Positions 24,648-36,088 of a stretch of DNA of 64,000 bases are shown here, one piece after another. Every line of letters starts with the position of its first letter. Position 1 is the first letter of the stretch. Position numbers and translations under genes: made by a program. Below the pieces are notes generated by a model. That model saw only the letters and a program-made list of their open reading frames with translations, ran no database searches and had not been told where the DNA came from. Origin of the DNA: Nautilus pompilius (lineage: Eukaryota > Mollusca > Cephalopoda > Nautilida > Nautilidae); contig JACATO010002128.1 in NCBI GenBank assembly GCA_018389105.1, positions 248,001 to 312,000 of the forward strand. The letters are read 5' to 3'.

Positions 24648-27600
24648 CCGGATCAAGGCATTCCGAGGCCCTAAGCTAAACTCCCCCTTTTTTTGAGGGC
24701 TCAAACCCTTAAAATGTTACAAATACCTATTTATTTCCAACCGTAATCTATGCCATCACTTTTCTTCTTCAATTATTTAAATAAATATGGCGTTTTTTTT
24801 TACACGAGGGTCTTTTGCGATTGAGGTTCTAGGCTAAAGGTTATCCCTTAATTTTTCTCCACAAACGGTATTTTCAGATCGATTAACCAGACTTTCGCAT
24901 CTGGTTCAATGGCACGACAGGAAAACACCCATTAGCTTGGTGGCGGGGTGGCGGGATGTGCCACTGCCGCCAGAAATAGATGGCGGGTAGAGGATTGCGA
25001 TAGGTGGCGCCACTCTCTGAACTGAAAACGTTTCGAAATGTCAGCGATCTCGCAGAGCTTGAGATGGCGAGACTGTTTCACCGGACACCAAGTCGTCATA
25101 CTGAAAGTAAAAGGTCGAAATATTCGGTTACACCTCAGATTTTTTCCGGAAAGTGTCGCCTTTTTTAAAATCCGAGTTCAGTCAGCACAATCAACTGATT
25201 AGGCGAAATTATGATCCTTCAGCCTAAATAGGGGTACCAGCATCTGTGCTAACTGTACCGTCGAGGCTGCCTCCCGTGACGATAGTTACAGGCCGCGCAG
25301 CTCTCTCTCTCACGGAGCCTTAACCAATGTCTTAAAGTCCCCTCCGCTTTAGGGGAATCTTTCAACCGAAATTCAGTCTCGAGGCGGAAGCCTTATTATA
25401 AACCAGGTATTCGTCCGCTGTCCCCTCGAATTTCCTTCGGACAGCTCTCGGTAATCCATTATCGTTTTCCAAGGGTTAACTGGGTTCACCACGTCTCTGT
25501 TTATATTTCCGCATTCCACAGAGACACGGGACAAAAAGAAAAATACCGTATCGATAATGTTACTGTTTACATCTATGATACTAAATAGGTCCACGTGGTA
25601 TTGAGCAACGATTGCTCTTTAGAAGATGGCGTCTCTTCAGGCACGAAGCCTAGGTCACGCTTCTCTCCCCTTTTCTCTTTGTTTTTGCAAAAGTTTGTAA
25701 AGCAGGCAGCAACTTATAAGATAAATGTTATCTGCATGGCTGTCATGTAAGCCTGAATACGTATTTTACAAATGTTTTTATTAGATTTACAGCAGGTAAT
25801 TTACCTTTAAACGTACTTCAGATATTGGATTGCCATTATTTCGCTGCGTGTTTCAGAGTCACCCGCTTCCTATTTAGCATGAGAGAAACATCTGTGAATT
25901 AATAGGTGACGAAGAATTCAAAATTGTTAAAGGTGAGAAAGGATTTTAAAAAAAGAAATTACCTGTTTGAATCGATAAAAGAAGAGCGAACTTTCGCCAG
26001 TGACGACTGTGCCGAGACACAATCAGCCACATCGTTAAATGCCATTTCTTTTCTCGTTTATAGTCCTCACCTACTAACATTCCGGCTGTTGTTGCTCTTT
26101 GATCAATGGCTATAAACATTTGTAAAAACTGGATTCTTGGCATTCCACTAATATATAATACAAAGCGTCACTTTGATGGATCTAGACATATGGGTGTGTG
26201 ATTTTAAAAAAAAAACAGAGAGAGAGAGAGAGAGGATTTGGTTGCATGTCCTGGTCGACGCGGTCTCCTCTAATTTAGTGTACTTCCTGGTGGCGCCAAA
26301 GCGATCCTTGCGGTAGACGACATCCGCCTCTTCGTGATGGACACGGATTAGAGGAGAAACGAACCGCCTTAGCTGGGGTGCGTAGACAATTCCTGCTGGC
26401 AGACAAAAGATTACACGGACAGTGCGATGCACTCGGAGATACGTGAAGGGATGAGGCGGGTAACTCTGCCCGGGCCGGACAGGGCCACGGCGCCTAGGAT
26501 GGGGAGCAGTCGACACAGAGGGCGATAAAGCCGGGTGGATGAGCTACAGCGGAGAAAATTTTCTATTTTCGGAAAAAAAAACCAAAAAAGATCGCCCACC
26601 AATCTATATCTTGTCGTCGAACCGAGAAGCCGAGGCAAGAACTCGCTGCTAGAACATCCTGCATCCTCGCAGTCCCGCACCCAATCGGCAGACGTTCGAG
26701 GTTGATGGAACTCGAGGGTCGGCCGCCGAGATGTACCCCCCACTGCTGCGGCGAAGCGGCCTGGGGGACAAGAGCAACGTGGCGCCATTACCAGCCACAT
26801 CTACCGCTCACCTCGAAGATTCTCTCGCTGACGTCGTCCGAGGAGCGGAAACGAGCCAGAGACTCGTCAAACGTAATCTAAACCGACCGCGGGACGTCAA
26901 GAACCTTCGCCCCGATGGAAACAAAACGCTTCGAAAGTTCAGGTCAGAGACCGTGTCTGGAACGATCTTCTACTAATGGCAGCGCGTGCTCTTCGACGAC
27001 GCCATCTCGCGTCTGGAAGTCGCACCTGACTAAGAAAGGACTTAATGGGGACCTTCTACCTCGCTGTCTTCAGTTAGATTTCGCATTTGATGGCGGGATC
27101 GTCATCGTAGGGGCGAAGGCTGGCCCCCAATTCTGCCGGGGAAGTTGTCCCCTTTTTTTAAAATCACCCCTCCCAACCACCGCGCCAACAAAGCCGAGGG
27201 ATACATGCTACCCATAGTATAGGCCTGGTCGGCGAAAAGTGAGCCAGCCATTACAATTTGTTTCGCTCTTTCGAATCGTTCACCTTGATGTTTGTTCGAG
27301 AGCAGAGTTCATTTGAACAGTTACATCACTAGTCACAAAACGTTAACAACCGATGGCAGTTACGATTAAGGAACAGAAACAGCTGCGCACGCTCAGTTAT
27401 AGGCTGAAGGTAGAACAGTTTGATATACGGTATAAAGGGTTAAAAGGCCGAGGCATGTGAATGGTGAATACGTGTGAAATTTCTCATGAATTACACGCAC
27501 CTTGGTAACTTGGACGCAGCAATGATGTTGTTATTCGGCCCATGCAACTATTTACATGCATTCATACAAAGAGAAATTATATAGTTATTGGGTGTGGACA

Positions 27601-28198
27601 CGCAACGGTAGCTTGGTTAACAAGCTATTGTTTTCGATAAGCGCTGTCGGGATTTGGTAGGTGCGTTTTGACTCAGGGAAAGACGGGGTTGTGGTTCAGA
27701 AGACTTTTCTTGGTTTTGTAGAGGTGGGTTGACGTCTGGAAAGAGCTGACCGGGGGGCCAGGTTTGTGGCGGCACAACCCTAATGAGCGGAAAGCCAGAG
27801 TCTAGCTTTAAAATTTCAGCCAATGACCAGTTCCTTACGGTCAATGATTCGCTTGAGACGAATGTGCGAATAATAACTTTTCTTGTCTGACACGGCTACT
27901 TCAAGTATCCGTAATCTTCGGTCCGAGTTTAGAGAGGGGACAGAAATAGCGGTCGCTGCCGAGCGCAAAGTTTGGAGTTGAACAAGTTTTGAAATCACGT
28001 TGGAACGATTGCTCCTGTTAGCGATGAAGAGGGCTCCCACCGAGCTACAGTCGACCGCCCGTGGATCTGTCTAGGGCAGCAAGATTACTTTCTTTTTGAG
28101 ATTCTTGGGAGGGCATAATTCTAACGGTAGCCATTTGAAAAGAGGCGCAACCGGGCTTTATCGAACCATGAGCGCGGTCAACGAAGCGATTCTTTGAT

Positions 28199-28810
28199 GA
28201 AATGGCTTCAAACGAACGAATTTCCAATCCAGAAGAAACATTTAAAATCCACATATTTCAGCCTATTATAGATACCACAATCGACAGATTAAGGCACGTG
28301 TTTTCCTGTACCAAAAAGCTATGTATTATGACCATCGATGGACTGGAAAAGACATCAATCAATGTAATGAAAATTTACTGCAGTGCCATCAATTCAGATC
28401 TTGTGCAGAGAGTGTAGTTACTCAGGCGAGGGTTTTGAAAGATTTAGTACACAGTTTTCAATGTATTTCAATTGATGTTTGAGGCAAAGTTATCATCATC
28501 AATGCCTGATCTCACTGCTCTAACTACGCATTTCTCGACACTGCCTGTAACAGATGTAATGGACGACTGGTCATTTTCCAAGCTGAAGATAATCAAAACC
28601 TACCTTTGTTCATCCGTGGCACAAGATCGCCTAGGCGCTTTGGCTATACTGGCAATCAAGAACCACAAAGCAAAGCATTTGGACAAGAATGGCATAAAGG
28701 AACAGATTTCCAAACAAACCAGCAAGAACATTGAGATGCGCATCGCAAGTGCATCTCTCACATCTGATATATTAGTAATCTTCTTGTGCTTATACATTTA
28801 CATATATAAA
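28199..28810 (+). pseudogene. hAT-family transposase relic (C-terminal part)
   Basis: Two frames carry hAT features. The first (28202-28414) has a NPEETFKIHIFQPIIDTTID segment typical of ZMYM/hAT-type transposases. The second (28472-28770) has FSKLKIIKTYLCSSVAQDRL followed by LAILAIKN, the C-terminal dimerisation region. A stop and a frame change separate them and the N-terminal half is missing, so this is a dead, 5'-truncated copy. Confidence 0.82.
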
Positions 28811-28892
28811 TATTAAATGACACGGAGTCTTTTTCTTAAACTTCATAGATAGAAATTTGAATACAAACCGTGCACTGCAAAATTTAGGCGCA

Positions 28893-30195
28893 AATCTCTC
28901 TCTCTGTACTGACTGAAATCATCATCATCTTCATCTCTCTGTACTGACTGAAATCATCATCATCTTCATCTCTCCGTACTGACTGAAATCATCTTCATCT
29001 CTCTCTCTGTATTGAAATCATCATAATCATCTCTCTCTCTGTATTGAAATCATCATAATCATCTCTCTCTCTCTGTACTGAAATCATCATAATCATCTCT
29101 CTCTGTACTGAAATCATCATAATCATCTCTCTCTCTGTACTGAAATCATCATAATCATCTCTCTCTCTGTACTGAAATCATCATAATCATCTCTCTCTCT
29201 GTACTGAAATCATCATAATCATCTCTCTCTCTCTGTACTGAAATCATCATAATCATCTCTTTCTCTGTACTGAAATCATCATAATCATCTCTCTCTCTGT
29301 ACTGAAATCATCATAATCATCTCTCTCTCTCTGTACTGAAATCATCATAATCATCTCTCTCTGTACTGAAATCATCATAATCATCTCTCTCTCTCTACTG
29401 AAATCATCATAATCATCTCTCTCTCTCTGTACTGAAATCATCATAATCATCTCTCTCTCTCTGTACTGAAATCATCATAATCATCTCTCTCTCTCTCTGT
29501 ACTGAAATCATCATAATCATCTCTCTTTCTCTCTCTCTGTACTGAAATCATCATAATCATCTCTCTTTCTCTCTCTCTGTACTGAAATCATCATAATCAT
29601 CTCTCTCTGTCTCTCTCTGTACTGAAATCATCATAATCATCTTTCTCTCTCTGTACTGAAATCATCATAATCATCTCTCTTTCTCTCTCTCTGTACTGAA
29701 ATCATCATAATCATCTCTCTCTCTCTCTCTGTACTGAAATCATCATAATCATCTCTCTCTCTGTACTGAAATCATCATAATCATCTCTCTCTCTGTACTG
29801 AAATCATCATAATCATCTCTCTCTGTATTGAAATCATCATAATCATCTCTCTCTCTCTGTACTGAAATCATCATAATCATCTCTCTCTCTCTCTGTACTG
29901 AAATCATCATAATCATCTCTCTCTCTGTACTGAAATCATCATAATCATCTCTCTCTGTACTGAAATCATCATAATCATCTCTCTCTCTCTGTACTGAAAT
30001 CATCATAATCATCTCTCTCTCTGTACTGAAATCATCATAATCATCTCTCTCTCTGTACTGAAATCATCATAATCATCTCTCTCTCTCTGTACTGAAATCA
30101 TCATAATCATCTCTCTCTCTCTCTGTACTGAAATCATCATAATCATCTCTCTCTCTCTCTCTCTGTACTGAAATCATCATAATCATCTCTCTCAT
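28893..30195 (+). repeat. Array 5: about 38 copies of CT-GTACTGAAATCATCATAATCAT
   Basis: About 1.3 kb of tandem units with a constant core (TACTGAAATCATCATAATC) and a variable (CT)n spacer, so unit length is about 30-40. The first three units are longer, with TACTGACTGAAATCATCATC and a TTCATC end. The CT-GTACTGA part is shared with arrays 1-4, but the CRE core is replaced by AATCATCATAATC. Confidence 0.97.
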
Positions 30196-31114
30196 ATATA
30201 TATAAACGCGTTTTAAAAAATAATTAAAATGACGTTTTTCCAAATTACTTTTTTCCGGCTTCATCATCATCTGGTAGAGTTAAAGGTCAGATCACAGAAC
30301 TTGGTGGTAGACCTGCTATCATCATTATTCCTTCTCTTTCCGGAGTGTAATATCAGAGACACAGGACCCGGAGAAGTAGACGACGAAGAAAAATGTAACA
30401 GTGGAGGAGACATGACGACCGTTTTATTACAGCGTGTTAATATCGCGAAGCTACTGTTTAAAACAAACAAAAAAACCCCCGTGTGGTCAGATATTCAAAC
30501 ATCTAAAGATTATGGAACGAAATAGAGATTTCTCGAAGTTTGAGGGGAGGGTCTAAGTAAGAACTGTCCGCTTCCAAGAATCAAAGGGCAGATTTAGATG
30601 AAAATTATACCTTGAAATTAGAAATAAAGGGAAAGAAAAAACAACAACAACAAAAGCATCTATTCCATCCGGCATCAGAGTCTGTTTACTTTCTTCCTCC
30701 TCCTCGGATCGTGAATTCCGCTCGGGAGACTAAACCCTGGCGGTGTACAGTACGGAAACCTGTCCCAGTTAACTCGTGACGTCCCGGTGTACGTACAGTG
30801 GACTGGACTTCCTGGTCGGTTACCGAACCGTGAGAGAGGCTAAGGCGGATACGTGAGCCGTCTCCCACCCAGATCAGATCAAACCCCTGGGTGGATGACT
30901 GAAGCTTTCCAGCCCGAGATCGAGTGTAGAGCGGAGGAGGTTACAGACGGACCAGGCTGCTATTTTTAAAAAGAATGGCCGGCTGGAGGCGGTTTGAAGC
31001 CTAAGCCAGCCTGAAATGGGATAGCCCGGTCCTGTGATTCATTTCAAAGGCCGGTGCTCCTCCCCCCTGACCCGGATGCGAAGGCTCGCCGGAGTCACTT
31101 CTCCGGAGAACGAG

Positions 31115-31169
31115 ATGGAGCGCGCGGCTCTCTTCGCAGTGGCCGTGTTCGGGGCGCTGATAGCTGGCG
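31115..31169 (+). CDS. Gene B exon 1: signal peptide
   Basis: 55 nt from ATG, donor GTAAGT, phase 1 out. Upstream DNA (30.9-31.1 kb) is GC-rich with CpG, consistent with a promoter. Confidence 0.8.
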
Positions 31170-34100
31170 GTAAGTACGTCTAAAACGGTTAGTCGTTCGG
31201 CATTTCTCTATGTGGGGGCGCAGATGCTGCCGAGGAAGGTCGGCCTGACCCCGACAGGTGCGCGGCTCACGGCTGTACCACGCACGCACGCACGCACGCA
31301 GCCAGTCTCCCGTCCGTCCGGTTTAGTTACGTCACCGGACCGGACCGGACCGGACCGCAGTCCCGGGGATAAAACCTCGGGTCCCAGGTGTAAAAACGGT
31401 GCGTTTCGCAGAGTAATCTCACCCATTCTCATCATGATGCCCATATTTGAAGGCCTGGCGCTCCTCCCGAAGTGTCTCGGATGGATACCGGTAAGATTAT
31501 CTCGTGGATTACCTTAGACCGTCACACCTGATCTCGGCGTTAAGCCGCACAACTCTCTCCAGACGTGGATTAGACAGAGAAGCCTCACACTGTACAGAAC
31601 GGCGAACTCGAATAAAAGAAGATGCAGAGTTTTCTATGTGCTTTCCGCCTGACAGCATTTTAAATATGGCACAGAACACCGTGACAGGTAAATCTGCTTA
31701 TACCTGAAATAAAATCTGTGCCCAATAGCTTGCTTCCTCCCCCACCTCTCTCTCTCTCATTTCAGACCACAACACCGCCCTTCAGCGGGAATTTGTGATG
31801 CTGCTGCTTAAGTACACCACTACAAGATACTAATTGCCAAAAATCTCCACCCAGTCCCCTTACATTAGGGATCTTTTTTCTTGAAAATATGCTGAAGGCT
31901 GATGAAATACCCCATATTTCGTAACAAACCACTCTATAGGTGATATACTTCACTTCAGTTATCCCATAACCCAGAGGTCGCTCGAGAAGTGCGTCTAGCG
32001 CCTGGCGGAGCTCAGGTGAGATATAGTCACGTGTTAAAATCTACACCATAAAAGCTTTTTGTCCACTCTTCGCGCAGGGTGTTTCATGTTGAAAGGTCTT
32101 TGATGTTGATACGTTATTTTACTGACGAGTCCACATCTATGGCCGCCAGTCTGTCTGTATGTTTTACTGTATATAATTCCACAGCATCGTTGAATGACAA
32201 GTGCAACGAGGAAAGGATGAATGACTGCATCGAGACGCTGAAGTACGACTACAATGAATATCTAAGCGTTGTGAAGAATTCGTCCAAGACCTCGGCCCGG
32301 GCTAAACTGAAAAAACTTTGTCTGTGAGTAACCGCTCATCTGTCTCTCTCTCTCTCCTCCTTCTGAAAGTCGCTTTGAAACCGTTTTGTGTTTTGCTATC
32401 GGTGCGCCAATGCGATTAAACAAAGTGCCATGTTAACACCACCAGGTGTCCGTAGCCGCTCCGCAAGCTTCAAATCAATTAACGTGTCGACGTTTCGATT
32501 TCGGACTTCCAGTGTGTCGTCAGGGTCGTGTCTACTTCCGGGGGTCATTAATGGTAGAGCGGAAATGATAGACCCTGGCTGTGAACGTCATTTCCGCTGA
32601 GCACGTTCCGGAATAATTATCAGCCCAAATTCTGTGTTACAGCTAAATTAGTTTTATTAAAGGGGAAGGGGAAAATGAACGTCGGCTTTTCATGATAGAT
32701 TTCGTCTCGAAACTCCATCCTTCCAGCCCGCTCTAGAACCCATACGGGGTCGATGAAGGTCTTCTGGTTTACCAAGTGTAAATCTTTAGCAGCAAAAACA
32801 ATGATGGCGGATGTCGATTTCCCATTTACGATTAGAAAAGCAACTGGCTAATCTTTCCGGTAACTGACCGAAGGACTCTAGAATACACACCACGAAGACC
32901 AAGACAAATCGAAGACAAATTCAAATGCTGCTGAAGTAAAACTCTCGCAACTGTTTGAGTAGAGTGATCTACAGTCGTGGCCAAAAGTGTTGCATCGCCC
33001 CAAAAATAAACGATAAGAAAATCTGTCTTCATATAATGTTTATATAGTCCGACACCACGATCATTTCTACATGTTTATCGTCTGGCCACACTTATCGTCC
33101 TGATGTATATGGTCTTTGTAAATAATATATATATATATATTAAGTGGGGTCACAACTATACATCAGCACAACTGGTGGCAGGTACTCGTTGGGGGTATTC
33201 TGGTCAGGCGATTTTGGATTGCGCGCGAGTCTGCCACGAATTTATCACGTGACGAGTACGTCAGCTTTTAAGCCTAACCTATCCCACCTTAATAGGATGA
33301 AGATTCTGGTCGCTACGAAAGCAAAAAGTATTTCTTTTCACGTCTGTTTCATCTAAATTTAACAATTGTGAACAGTTTCTGCCATTCGAAGAGAGATGCG
33401 ACGTCAGTACAGAGGAAGGGAGAGGGAAAGAGTGACGCTAGTACAGAGAGGGAGATAGAGATGGCATCATCACCGAAGGATGGAAAGAGAAATGACGTCA
33501 TTACAAGGAGAGTGAGCGAGCTGTTCTTATCGTCTTTTTTATTAGAATTGTTTCGGATGCAGTTGTTTACACATCACTATTAAATCGCCTCGAGGACTTC
33601 TCTATCCAGCGAGACAGCTCCGAGCTTATCTATTTCTCTTCCTTCGAGTCCAGAGCACCTGCTCGTTGTATTCTTCTCCGTTCCTGGTTACATCTCGCGC
33701 TACATCCGATGGGTGGGGGGGGTGGTGATAGAAGCTGGACTAAATATGATAATTACCCTTTAAATTGGTGAGGTCAGAACGGAAATGGAGGGATATCTAA
33801 TCAGTTCTCTGTACCGTGACGTGCCTAAGAAAAATTACTGCGATTCAGTACGGCATATTTAAGCTTATGGTAGAGAACAATTCCAGCTACTTACTGGGAT
33901 GATGATCTCTCCAAGCATCTATCGGAAGCCACCGACCAGAAATGGTCAGGAGTCGACCACGGAATTGAAATGCCTCCCCCCCCTAGTTTTTAGTAACTTG
34001 AGTTTACCAGAGAACAGCGAAAACCAGGCGGCGACAGACTGTCCAAAAATAATTTAAAGTAACTTAAATATCAAGGTATATATACTTTAATTAGATGTTT

Positions 34101-35403
34101 TGCTGTGAAGGCTGGTATCAACAAATTCAGAAAGAATTTGTGGTTTCAAATCGCAGTAAATTATATCCTGTCATAAAATAAATAAATATATATGTGTGTG
34201 TGTGTGTGTGTGAACTTTTGATATAAAAATATAGCCTCAGTTATCTGCAACTTAGATCGCATGGTATGTCATAAAGGCCATTTTTAGGGTACTCCTCGTC
34301 TGTTTGTACACTGGACTTCATCGTTATTGACTGACATTAGAGACCCACAATATACGACATTTGGATGACATTTAACGTCTTGTAAACAGCAGGTAAAGAC
34401 AGTGATCTCTTGGTTCTCTATGGCAGTCGTTCAGGGTGAAATAAAGGCGACAGTTTGTCACATCTGCAGCCAGAAAAACAAACGGAGAGTTCCGCCATCC
34501 CGACAGTTTACATCCCGAAGGAACTGTCTGGTAGATTCCGAGATGGGAACTTTAAGGAAATCTTTCGAATGCCAGTCATTACAGAGTGACTAAAGAGAAA
34601 TGTTTCCGCTCTCTCTACCAAAGGGCACTCGTGTCATTTTCCCCAAGGGTACAATATTAAACCGGGTGCTGTGAAGACGCTTCCACCTTATCCCTCCACT
34701 CCCACCGTCTGTCGATCTTTTCCATCTTCAGGTCACTAGAGAACGAAAGCGAATCCAAGAGGTGTTTCCAAGCATCCGGTTCTGATTGTCCAAACAACCT
34801 TTCGTTTATGAAAGAGTGGAACGATGTTAACACCGATGTGAAAGCTGAATGTACACGTGAGTATCTCTCTTCATCCTTTCTTGCTCTGACAGTTCCCTAA
34901 AAAGGCAGAATAGCAGTTCGTGTGACGCTTTAGGCTGCTACAAGCGGTGACTGATACTAAACTCCGATACCCAACAAGCTATCTCCTTCGCTGTTGTCCT
35001 GAGAACTCGATTAACCTTCAGCTTGCAGTACAACTGACCGAGGGCTTTACCATGGTAACATAATTAGTAATTCATTGCCCGACTGATGACGCGGCTGGAG
35101 TTGGATGCTCTCATTCACGAAAGCATCTAAATATACGGTTCAAAATGTGACAGTAATAGGCGAGGGATCTTCCTTGGAGAAATGGCCGTTTTGCCCGCTC
35201 GGGGGCCCAAAAACGACACCCTACTGAACACTGCCGCGTGCATGTATTCTCTCGTGGCTGCTGACCGACCGACGACAGCTGTTGTGGTTCTTGTCGAGAC
35301 CCTGTCCGTTTATTCTCTTTCTATTGCAGCCTCTGGATCGGGCCTCGCGCGCGGCTCCGGCCCCTTGCTCGCCATTGCCGCCGCCCTGTTGGCCCTGCTG
35401 TAG
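31115..35403 (+). CDS. Gene B: small GPI-type protein with one six-cysteine domain
   Basis: Four exons, 31115-31169, 32185-32323, 34732-34856 and 35330-35403, join to 393 nt, 130 residues plus stop. Exon 1 is a signal peptide (MERAALFAVAVFGALIAG). Exons 2 and 3 form one domain with all six cysteines in the same order and spacing as gene A, and the same 1-2-1 phases. Sequons NSS, NES and NLS are present. Exon 4 encodes SGSGLARGSG and then a hydrophobic run ending at the stop, the layout of a GPI-attachment signal, so the mature protein is probably a membrane-anchored surface protein. Family not recognised. It lies downstream of A in the same direction and may be a separate gene or the shared 3' part of A. 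Confidence 0.83.
32185..32323 (+). CDS. Gene B exon 2: domain first half
   Basis: Acceptor TTCCACAG, 139 nt, donor GTGAGT. Phase 1 in, phase 2 out. Cysteines in NDKCNEE, NDCIET and KLCL; NSS sequon. Confidence 0.85.
33391..33515 (-). repeat. Decayed CRE-like array in intron 2 of gene B
   Basis: Reverse-orientation units GCGACGTCAGTACAGAG, GTGACGCTAGTACAGAG and AATGACGTCATTACAAG within purine-rich DNA; same family as array 4 but diverged. Confidence 0.7.
34732..34856 (+). CDS. Gene B exon 3: domain second half
   Basis: Acceptor CATCTTCAG, 125 nt, donor GTGAGT. Phase 2 in, phase 1 out. C4 and C5 in KRCFQASGSDCPNN, C6 in AECT. Confidence 0.86.
35330..35403 (+). CDS. Gene B exon 4: hydrophobic GPI-type tail and stop
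   Basis: Acceptor CTATTGCAG, 74 nt to TAG. A small-residue segment (SGSG) is followed by an uninterrupted hydrophobic C terminus (LLAIAAALLALL) with no charged residue after it. Confidence 0.84.
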
Positions 35404-35585
35404 CCGCCGGCCGGCACCCTGTCAGCGGAGGAGACCAGTATAGCATCAAACAGCACTTCCACATCTTTCTGACCGACCCTCCCTGTGCGCATTTGAGGCT
35501 CTTTGAAAGTTTTCCCTTAATAACTAGGCGGAGTGATACACCCACACTTATAAGCCCCCCCTTTTTTTCTTCAGCGAAACCGAAT

Positions 35586-35591
35586 ATTAAA
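35586..35591 (+). terminator. Possible polyadenylation signal of gene B
   Basis: ATTAAA about 180 bases after the stop codon, followed by A-rich DNA. A common variant signal; no transcript evidence. Confidence 0.35.
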
Positions 35592-35799
35592 CTTTAAAAG
35601 GAAAAAAAAATTTAAAAAACCATTTGTTTTTATAAACCGGTCATCTGCGCTACTTTTTAGCTTTTAGCCAGCCCAGCTGTTGTCATGGTGACGGGCAAAT
35701 GCGTTCGGCTGATAAGGTCAGTTAAAGAAGAATGGTTAAAGTGATGTCGTCTCTAGGGAGTGTTGGCTGCTAGAGCGCGGACTAGATAGGTCGTACAAA

Positions 35800-36088
35800 C
35801 GGAGTCCCCGTAAACGAACGGAGTCCCCATAACAGAGTCCCCATAACAGAGTCCCCTTAACCAACGGAGTCCCCATAACAGAGTCCCCGTAAACGAACGG
35901 AGTCCCCATAACAGAGTCCCCGTAAACGAACGGAGTCCCCATAACAGAGTCCCCGTAAACGAACGGAGTCCCCATAACAGAGTCCCCGTAAACGAACGGA
36001 GTCCCCATAACAGAGTCCCCGTAAACGAACGGAGTCCCCATAACAGAGTCCCCGTAAACGAACGGAGTCCCCATAACAGAGTCCCCGT
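35800..36088 (-). repeat. 33-bp minisatellite
   Basis: Unit GGAGTCCCCATAACAGAGTC followed by CCCGTAAACGAAC, itself made of two diverged GAGTCCCC half-units. The last seven copies are near-identical and the first are irregular. Thirty-three is divisible by three, so the minus strand reads as repeated GDSVMGTPFVY; there is no sign that it is a gene. Confidence 0.95.

Larger units (their letters stand above)
21939..31114. other. Spacer between genes A and B, or intron if they are joined
   Basis: Holds array 4, a 61-bp tandem repeat, a 36-bp minisatellite, a hAT relic and array 5. Frames at 26148-27217 on both strands are in GC-rich DNA without family resemblance. No convincing GPI-tail exon for gene A was found here. 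Confidence 0.5.
31170..35329 (+). other. Introns of gene B
   Basis: Contain a (CACG)n/(CCGGA)n stretch at 31282-31358, a TG microsatellite at 34194-34212 and the remnants of a CRE-like array at 33391-33515. A minus-strand motif near 32470-32530 resembles part of a dispersed repeat. No further gene. Confidence 0.5.

Noticed and set aside
26148..26800. Overlapping minus-strand frames of 122 and 129 codons
   Set aside because: Low-complexity composition, GC-rich DNA, no motif or splice context.
28893..30195. Regularly spaced repeats that might suggest a CRISPR array
   Set aside because: The spacers are (CT)n runs, not unique sequence, and this is animal DNA.
32460..32540. Minus-strand CTGACGA ... 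GAAACGTC resembling a hammerhead core in intron 2 of gene B
   Set aside because: Stem II does not form; kept only as a possible piece of a dispersed repeat.
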